Below, piece by piece: positions 22,082-27,320 of a stretch of DNA of 27,320 nucleotides. Both the position numbers and the translations under genes were made by a program. Position 1 is the stretch's first letter. Each line of letters begins with the position of its first letter. Source of the stretch: an uncultured bacterium (GTDB lineage Bacteria; Vulcanimicrobiota; CADAWZ01). Below the pieces are notes generated by a model that had not been told where the DNA came from, did not search any database, and saw only the letters and a program-made list of their open reading frames with translations. The stretch covers positions 1 to 27,320 of the forward strand of contig CASEKF010000012.1 of assembly GCA_949288455.1 (NCBI GenBank). Reading direction: 5' to 3'.

Positions 22082-24043
22082 TCAAAAATTATCCGACAAA
22101 AACTTTCTAACGTCGTCGAGACGGGAGGTATAAAGAGTCTCCGGCAACGCTTTTATAAAAGTGCGGCCGTAAGATCTTGTCGTAAGCCGCTTATCTAAAA
22201 TAGCCGCCACTCCTTTGTCCGACGCCGATCTTATCAATCTGCCAAATCCTTGTTTAAGCCACGTGACGGCTTCCGGAAGACTTAAATTCATAAAAGGATT
22301 TAAACCTTGACTTGCAAGCCGTTCGCTTCTGGCTTCAGCGATAGGATCGTCTGGCGCGGAAAAAGGCAGCTTAGTTATGATTAAAAGCCTCAAGGCCTTT
22401 CCCGGGATATCTACGCCTTGCCAAAAGGAGTTAGAGCCGAGAAGAAGGCTTTTATCGTAGCTTTTAAAAATCTCTAAAAGCTTATACTGAGGCATATCCC
22501 CCTGTTTTAAAACGAGTATGTCGGTAAGGTTTTCGGAAAGAAATTCAAAAGCCGAATTCATATGCCTAAAACTTGTAAAAAGAGCGAGGCATCCTCCTCC
22601 CGAAATATTAACAAGATCCAATATTCTCTCTGAAGCCTTAGCTTCAAAATCTAAATTTCCCCTAACTGGTTCCGGTAAATCGTAAGGCATATAAATAAGA
22701 GAATTTTTACGGTAGTCAAAGGGAGAACTAAGCTCTAAATCAGAAGATTCTAACACGCCCGCTCTTGATTTGAAAAAATCCAAGCCGCTGCCTGCCGATA
22801 AAGTGGCGGAAGTTAAAACAACGGGAACGCTACCTTTAAAAATAGTCTTCGACAATTCGGGCGCGATATCAATATAAGAGGCGTTAAGAGATAAAGTTCT
22901 TGCGTTTTCTTTATCGATCCAATAGACAAAATTATCGTCTGAAAGAGATATCATCGTTTTAAGAGAAAGAGCCAAATCATGCGCCCTGGCCCCGTATGCC
23001 GCCGCTTCGGCTTCCTCAAGAGGGTCGGAAAGAGAAGATTTTATTTTTTTTAACTTTCCGGAAAGCTCTCTCAAAATAGGATTAAGAATATCTATAATCC
23101 ATTCTTTTTCTCTCAGTCTAACGGGTAGTTTTTTAGACGAAAACAAAATCTCGACCATATTGAAAAATTCTTCAGACGCTTCTCTAAGCTTTAATATAAG
23201 GTTTTTTAACTCGGACTCGTAATCTTCTTCAAGCGAATTAAGCCTAGATAAAAAACCTTTTTTGCTTTTTTCGTTATATAAACAATCGGCCAAATATTTA
23301 ATATTAAACGGGGTAATTCTAAGTCCAAAATATGATCTGGCGGCTTCCTCAAGATTATGCGCCTCGTCAAAAATAACCGCGTCATAATGAGGCAGTATCG
23401 TTTCTCCGGCCGAAAGATTAGCAAAAAACAAATGATGATTGACAACTATAATATGAGAACTCTTAAGTCTGGCTCGCTCTTTCATAAATCCGCATTCAAG
23501 AACAAAAGGACATCTCCCGCTAAAACACATATCAGGCTCTCTGCATATCTTATCCCATATATTCTGAGGAACTTCAAAAGATAGCTCGCTTTTCAACGCA
23601 GTATCGGCGCTTGAAGCCCAAGATATAAGATGAGAAACTATATCGGCCTCCTGCCTTGACGAAAATCTATCGTATTTAATATAATTATCGAATCTTCGGC
23701 GGCACATGTAATTGTTTGACCCCATAGCCAAAGCATATTCAAAATCTATGCCGGCCGTAGCTTTAAGAAACGGCAGATCTTTTTCTATAAGCTGACTCTG
23801 CAGAGTCTTTGAATACGTGGAAATCACTATTCTCTTAATATTTTCAACGGCGTACAGCGTCGACGGCAAAAGATATGCCAAAGATTTGCCTACGCCGGTT
23901 CCCGCTTCTATAACGGCGATATTGCCTATTTCAAGAGTCTCTGCTACGCGCTCGGCCATTAAAAGCTGCTGTTCTCTGTATTCATAGTCTTTTATAAGGC
24001 GGCTCAATATTCCGTTTTTCGCAAAATAACTTCTAAATGACAA
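22082..24043 (-). CDS. dinG: DinG/XPD-type Fe-S DNA helicase
   Basis: 653 residues, superfamily 2 helicase. Walker A is EAGTGVGKS (46-54) and the DEAH box is FDEAHN (225-230). Motifs V and VI are SFWQGVDIPG and QGFGRLIRS near the C-terminus. Cys114, Cys173, Cys178 and Cys184 form the iron-sulfur cluster, with the same C-x4-C-x5-C spacing as E. coli DinG; VNHHLFF follows. DinG-type helicases unwind 5'-to-3' and resolve R-loops, G4 structures and replication-transcription conflicts. There is no N-terminal exonuclease domain, so it is not the Firmicute DinG type. The start is TTG 24043, well placed seven bases after GGAGG. It is transcribed divergently from the nucleotidyltransferase gene and convergently with the macroglobulin gene. 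Confidence 0.93.
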   Translation of the reverse strand: MSFRSYFAKNGILSRLIKDYEYREQQLLMAERVAETLEIGNIAVIEAGTGVGKSLAYLLPSTLYAVENIKRIVISTYSKTLQSQLIEKDLPFLKATAGIDFEYALAMGSNNYMCRRRFDNYIKYDRFSSRQEADIVSHLISWASSADTALKSELSFEVPQNIWDKICREPDMCFSGRCPFVLECGFMKERARLKSSHIIVVNHHLFFANLSAGETILPHYDAVIFDEAHNLEEAARSYFGLRITPFNIKYLADCLYNEKSKKGFLSRLNSLEEDYESELKNLILKLREASEEFFNMVEILFSSKKLPVRLREKEWIIDILNPILRELSGKLKKIKSSLSDPLEEAEAAAYGARAHDLALSLKTMISLSDDNFVYWIDKENARTLSLNASYIDIAPELSKTIFKGSVPVVLTSATLSAGSGLDFFKSRAGVLESSDLELSSPFDYRKNSLIYMPYDLPEPVRGNLDFEAKASERILDLVNISGGGCLALFTSFRHMNSAFEFLSENLTDILVLKQGDMPQYKLLEIFKSYDKSLLLGSNSFWQGVDIPGKALRLLIITKLPFSAPDDPIAEARSERLASQGLNPFMNLSLPEAVTWLKQGFGRLIRSASDKGVAAILDKRLTTRSYGRTFIKALPETLYTSRLDDVRKFLSDNF

Positions 24044-24126
24044 AACCGCTCCTCCAAAAATAAAAAAGAAAACGTTTTAACTCCTTAAAACATATAATCC
24101 TTAAAATAAGATTATAACGAAAGGTC

Positions 24127-24155
24127 TTTAAACATTTTATCAGAATTGTTATAAA
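24127..24155 (+). promoter_or_regulatory. Candidate extended -10 promoter for the nucleotidyltransferase operon
   Basis: TTTAAA (24127-24132), 17 bases, then TATAAA (24150-24155) with TG one base before the -10 box. A start near 24162 would leave a leader of about 65 bases. Consensus evidence only. Confidence 0.4.
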
Positions 24156-24226
24156 ATTAAAACAAATTACGCATAATATCCTAACGAAAAAAATCTTCAT
24201 AAAACGTAACAAATACCGGTAATATA

Positions 24227-25663
24227 ATGAATAAAAAGAAAAATTTAAAAAAAATACGACTCTTGAGACAACAAGGAAACAAAGCTTTTAGATCTTGGTT
24301 TTTAAAAAGGCCAAAATTATCTAAATTTCTCCTGGGTATTCTTACGCATATGAAAAAATCCTCAATTTATCTCGCCGGAGGAATAGTAAGAGATATAATA
24401 ACTCATAAACCAAACAGAACTCATGATATAGATATGATGATAGTCAATTGCGACTTTAAAGAATTAGGCGAGGTTTTATATAAACTGAAGAAACAAAAAA
24501 TATTCGGCATAAAAGACGTCGTGCAAGCCGGAAAACTTTTTCCGGTATACAAAGCGTCAGTATTATGGAATACGGAAGCCATAGACATAGCTCTGGCAAG
24601 AACGGAAGTAAGCACCGGAACCGGACATAAAGATTTTCAAATAGAAACGAAAACGGTCTCCGCAAAAGAAGATTCTTCAAGAAGAGATTTTACTTTAAAC
24701 GCGATATTTTTTAAAATCAGAAAAAAGCGCGGAACTATTTCCGGAAATATCGTAGATTATCAAAACGGGATATCAGACTTAGTCGGCAAAGAAATAAAAG
24801 CGGTAGGAAATCCGCGGAAAAGATTTCTGGAAGATCCTTTGAGGATGCTTAGAGCGATAAGACAAAAAAACCAACTCTCTTTTCATATAGAAAAAAATAC
24901 CTGGGAATCTATTAAAATTCTAATGCCTAAACTTATAAACACAATATCGGGAGAAAGAATATCAGTAGAACTGCTTAAATCTTTGGAAGCCAACCCATCG
25001 ACTATGGAAGATTTAAAAGAGAGCGGAATATTAGATCTGCTCATTCCTGAGTTTTATTTATGCAAAGAAGAAATTTTTACAAAAACCCTTAACAACCTAA
25101 AACGGCTAAATAAAGAAAAACCGTCTAAAATTCTTCTTGCCGCCTGTCTTTTATCTGAAATTGCAAATTATGAAATAGAAGAAAGAAAAAAAGAATATAA
25201 AGATAAAAAATTTAAAGGTAAATTTTCAAGCGAAGATCCTGATTTTTATACGCCTCAAATTCCCCTGAAAATTATAAAAAGATTATATTTGCCTCAACAA
25301 AAACAAATAAGCTATCTTTTATACTGTTTCTTAATTTTCAAAAATATTAAATATATATCATATCCTCTTAGCGTGTGCGAAGAGTTATTTAAAAATAATT
25401 CAATGACGGAAGATATAAAAAAATTTTTAAGGATAACTGACGTTAACGGCGAAAATATAACGCAAATAGACGCTCTTTTAGAAAAATTCTATGAAAATCC
25501 GCCGTTAATAAACGGAATCGATTTAATTGAAATTGGAATTCCGCGTTTAGATATTCAAAAAATTTTAAGAAACTTAAGACAATTACAGTTAACTTTAGAT
25601 ATACGCGACAAAAGCATATTGCTATCAAAAGCTGACAATTCAATCGACAAAGGAAATATATAA
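24227..25663 (+). CDS. Class II tRNA nucleotidyltransferase/poly(A) polymerase family protein
   Basis: 478 residues. The catalytic head has YLAGGIVRDII (48-58), then HDIDMMI with metal-binding Asp67 and Asp69. AIDIALARTE (118-127), SSRRDFTLNAIFFKI (150-164) and DPLRMLRAIRQ (203-213) follow, all class II signatures. Such enzymes add CCA or A residues to tRNA or poly(A) to RNA; some bacteria split CCA addition between a CC- and an A-adding enzyme. Which activity applies here cannot be read off. A basic N-terminal stretch (1-45) precedes the head. The ~250-residue C-terminal part is Lys/Ile-rich and shows no HD phosphohydrolase motif. The start ATG 24227 has no strong Shine-Dalgarno. The next gene starts one base after its stop. 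Confidence 0.9.
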   Translation: MNKKKNLKKIRLLRQQGNKAFRSWFLKRPKLSKFLLGILTHMKKSSIYLAGGIVRDIITHKPNRTHDIDMMIVNCDFKELGEVLYKLKKQKIFGIKDVVQAGKLFPVYKASVLWNTEAIDIALARTEVSTGTGHKDFQIETKTVSAKEDSSRRDFTLNAIFFKIRKKRGTISGNIVDYQNGISDLVGKEIKAVGNPRKRFLEDPLRMLRAIRQKNQLSFHIEKNTWESIKILMPKLINTISGERISVELLKSLEANPSTMEDLKESGILDLLIPEFYLCKEEIFTKTLNNLKRLNKEKPSKILLAACLLSEIANYEIEERKKEYKDKKFKGKFSSEDPDFYTPQIPLKIIKRLYLPQQKQISYLLYCFLIFKNIKYISYPLSVCEELFKNNSMTEDIKKFLRITDVNGENITQIDALLEKFYENPPLINGIDLIEIGIPRLDIQKILRNLRQLQLTLDIRDKSILLSKADNSIDKGNI

Positions 25664-25664
25664 A

Positions 25665-26462
25665 ATGGCAAACTTCGATATAGCTGTTCTGGGAGCAGGC
25701 AAATTAGACAAAAGCTTTAAAGAAGAAAAAATCGAGTCAAAAGCATATTTGTCGATAAACGGAAAATTTATGGCTGAATATCCGCTCAAAATACTGAGCG
25801 ATATCGATTACAGAGGAAATATTATTTTTGCGGCTCCTTCGGAAAAGATTCCCGAATCAGTAAAACGATATGCCGATAAAACATGCCTGGGAGGAAAAAC
25901 TATAATAGAATCTTTAATAAACGCCGCAAAACTGTGCGATAAAGAATATTTAGCGGTATCGGCATGCGACATACCGTTAATAACATACGAAGCGTTAGAC
26001 GATTTTTTAAAAAAAAGTCTCGAATCAAATTCAGATTTTTGCTATAGTTTCGTTAGAAAAGAAATATCAGAACGCAAATATCCAAGACTAAAACATACTT
26101 ACGTTAAACTTAAAGACGGAACTTTCTGCGGAGGAAGCTGCGTAATGATAAGACGCGATAAACTTGAAGGGTGCCTAGACGCGTTTAAATTTCTTTCGGA
26201 AGGACGTAAACAGCCGCTTAAACTAGTTTCATTTTTCGGATTAATAAATATTGCAAAATTTATCGCCCATACTCTTTCCATAGAAGATTTAAAACGGAAA
26301 GCTGACATTCTTCTTAACGCTAAAACGGAAGCTGTAGAAAGCCTCTTCCCTGAAATGGCTTTTAACGTCGACGAAGAAGAGACGCTTAAAAGAGCTGAAA
26401 CGGAACTTTTGAAAAAAGCTGAACAGACTGCTGAACAAGCGGAAAAATCGAAGGCAGGATAA
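25665..26462 (+). CDS. MobA-like nucleotidyltransferase (GT-A fold)
   Basis: 265 residues. The N-terminal VLGAGKLDKS is a degenerate form of the Gly-rich NTP-binding loop of MobA/GlmU-type nucleotidyltransferases. Residues AYLSINGKFMAEYPLKIL (about 28-45) match the family's KALLPIDGKPMIEY pattern, and VSACDIPLIT (about 104-113) holds the metal-binding Asp. About 30 C-terminal residues form a charged Glu/Lys/Ala helix. MobA itself links GMP to molybdopterin; this subgroup is annotated only as NTP transferase domain proteins. The gene starts one base after the preceding stop, with AAAGGA ten bases upstream inside that gene, so the two are cotranscribed. Substrate unknown. A GT-A fold glycosyltransferase-like role is possible but less likely. 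Confidence 0.82.
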   Translation: MANFDIAVLGAGKLDKSFKEEKIESKAYLSINGKFMAEYPLKILSDIDYRGNIIFAAPSEKIPESVKRYADKTCLGGKTIIESLINAAKLCDKEYLAVSACDIPLITYEALDDFLKKSLESNSDFCYSFVRKEISERKYPRLKHTYVKLKDGTFCGGSCVMIRRDKLEGCLDAFKFLSEGRKQPLKLVSFFGLINIAKFIAHTLSIEDLKRKADILLNAKTEAVESLFPEMAFNVDEEETLKRAETELLKKAEQTAEQAEKSKAG

Positions 26463-26593
26463 ACCGTTCAAGCATAGAAAAACACTATTATTAAATTTAA
26501 AAGTCTGCCGTAAAAACAGTTAACATACCTATTAAAAGCTTTTTATTAGGGCAGCTTCAATCTCTAAAATAAATCAAGAACGAGGTAATCGTA

Positions 26594-27265
26594 ATGGAAT
26601 CCATCTATCTTGAATACAAAGTATCAAAAGGCGACGTAACGAGGTATGCTACTACTATCGACACAAAACAGTTAATGCATGAAAAAGGAGAGCAAAGAGA
26701 AAGTTCCAACAAAATACAGCTAATGATGACTCAGAAAGTTATCGACGTTACTAACGAAGGCGTTTCCACCGTAGAAATAACTATAGACACAGGCGTGATA
26801 ACAAATGGGACGGAAACTTTTCCTCTTCCTAACGTAGGACAAAAAATAACTATGAAAATGAAGAAAACAGGAGAAATCATCTACACCAGTTCTCCGGTAG
26901 ACTTCTCTCAGCCGTCCTTTCCTGAAGGTCCTAAAAAGAAAAAAGACAGATGGGACGCTATCAGCAAAATAAACGCTCCGGGACGTCCGGAACCAATAGA
27001 GTTAAATTATAAATATATACTTTGGGATATAACGAACTCAAACGGCCTGGACTGCGCGGAGATAAAAGTAAGCTGTCCGGAAACGGCCGTAGAGCTTCAA
27101 CCCGGAGTCACGCAAAAAATTTCAGCCACAGGCTCCACTTCTTTCGAATATAAAAAAGGATTTCTAGTAAGATCGGAAGTCGAAACGAAAACTTTAATAG
27201 AATCTCCTGAAAACGACGTCAACGTCAGCACAAGGATAGGAGTTAAAGTAGAGCTTATAAAATAA
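26594..27265 (+). CDS. Unknown beta-strand-rich protein
   Basis: I do not recognise this 223-residue protein. It has no signal peptide or membrane segment. Alternating short hydrophobic strands dominate: YLEYKVSKGDVTRY, NKIQLMMTQKVIDVT, STVEITIDTG, QKITMKMKKTGEIIY, FEYKKGFLVRSEVETKT and RIGVKVELI. A Pro-rich basic loop near residues 101-120 (QPSFPEGPKKKKDRW) divides it into halves that may be two similar beta domains. ATG 26594 has GAGG eight bases upstream. A 131-base gap precedes it, containing an imperfect AT-rich hairpin (26528-26550) without a T tract, so it may have its own promoter. The terminator-like palindrome at 27281 follows. The regular strand pattern, good ribosome-binding site and codon use like its neighbours support a real gene. 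Confidence 0.75.
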   Translation: MESIYLEYKVSKGDVTRYATTIDTKQLMHEKGEQRESSNKIQLMMTQKVIDVTNEGVSTVEITIDTGVITNGTETFPLPNVGQKITMKMKKTGEIIYTSSPVDFSQPSFPEGPKKKKDRWDAISKINAPGRPEPIELNYKYILWDITNSNGLDCAEIKVSCPETAVELQPGVTQKISATGSTSFEYKKGFLVRSEVETKTLIESPENDVNVSTRIGVKVELIK

Positions 27266-27280
27266 CCGCTATAAATGAAA

Positions 27281-27320
27281 TAAAGGAGATCCGGCTTAAC
27301 GTTAAGCCGGATCTCCTTTA
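27281..27320. terminator. 40-nt perfect palindrome, probable bidirectional terminator
   Basis: The last 40 bases are a perfect inverted repeat: 27281-27300 pairs with 27301-27320 (arms AAAGGAGATCCGGCTTAAC preceded by T, and their exact complement). The GC-rich core with AAA/TTT flanks fits an intrinsic terminator working on either strand. It lies 15 bases after the preceding stop. The stem may extend past the window edge. Confidence 0.75.

Noticed and set aside
26528-26550. AT-rich inverted repeat between the MobA-like gene and the last gene
   Set aside because: The stem has a mismatch, little GC and no T tract after it, so it was not called as a terminator.

Overview
The window is 27.3 kb of AT-rich (roughly 40% GC by eye), gene-dense bacterial DNA. 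Most starts carry strong Shine-Dalgarno sequences, and genes commonly overlap or sit a few bases apart. Many products have N-terminal signal peptides. A GmhB-type heptose bisphosphate phosphatase and several exported proteins fit a diderm (Gram-negative-type) bacterium. I cannot name the lineage from the sequence; an uncultured deep-branching phylum is possible, but that is inference. No tRNA, rRNA or CRISPR array was seen.

Layout. (1) 1-674 (+): the end of a lytic transglycosylase gene whose start lies outside the window. (2) 4151-739 (-): hflX with a long N-terminal extension, an unknown single-pass membrane protein and a secreted double-CAP-domain protein, behind a plausible promoter at 4206-4235. 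(3) 4669-4283 (-): an exported thioredoxin. (4) 10055-4783 (-): a tightly packed run of exported ankyrin-repeat protein, gmhB, an uncharacterised ATP-grasp enzyme, rqcH (NFACT ribosome-rescue factor) and an exported TIM-barrel glycosidase-like protein. (5) 10181-11936: an apparently intact IS200/IS605-type element with TnpA (Y1 transposase), TnpB (RuvC, RNA-guided nuclease), hairpin ends with a bulged T and a likely omega-RNA. A second left-end-like sequence directly abuts its right end. (6) 18700-12279 (-): the conserved transcription/translation operon rimP-nusA-ylxR-infB-rbfA-nrnA, with a promoter and an attenuator-like leader upstream and a strong intrinsic terminator downstream. RimP is short. 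(7) 18899-22021 (+): a large exported alpha-2-macroglobulin-like protein with no thioester motif. (8) 24043-22082 (-): a DinG/XPD-type Fe-S helicase. (9) 24227-27265 (+): a class II poly(A) polymerase/CCA-adding-type nucleotidyltransferase, a MobA-like nucleotidyltransferase and an unknown beta-rich protein. The window ends exactly on a 40-nt perfect palindrome, probably a terminator.

Most of the content is housekeeping: RNA polymerase elongation, ribosome maturation, initiation, nanoRNA turnover, stalled-ribosome handling by HflX and RqcH, and tRNA 3'-end or RNA tailing. The accessory interest lies in six places: the RqcH-linked ATP-grasp enzyme, the thioester-less macroglobulin, the JAMM-like extension on HflX, the leader RNA of the nusA operon, the truncated RimP, and the IS605 end-to-end junction, which would give TnpB a guide resembling an IS left end. 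I found no clear-cut new defence or signalling system; these are leads, not demonstrated systems.
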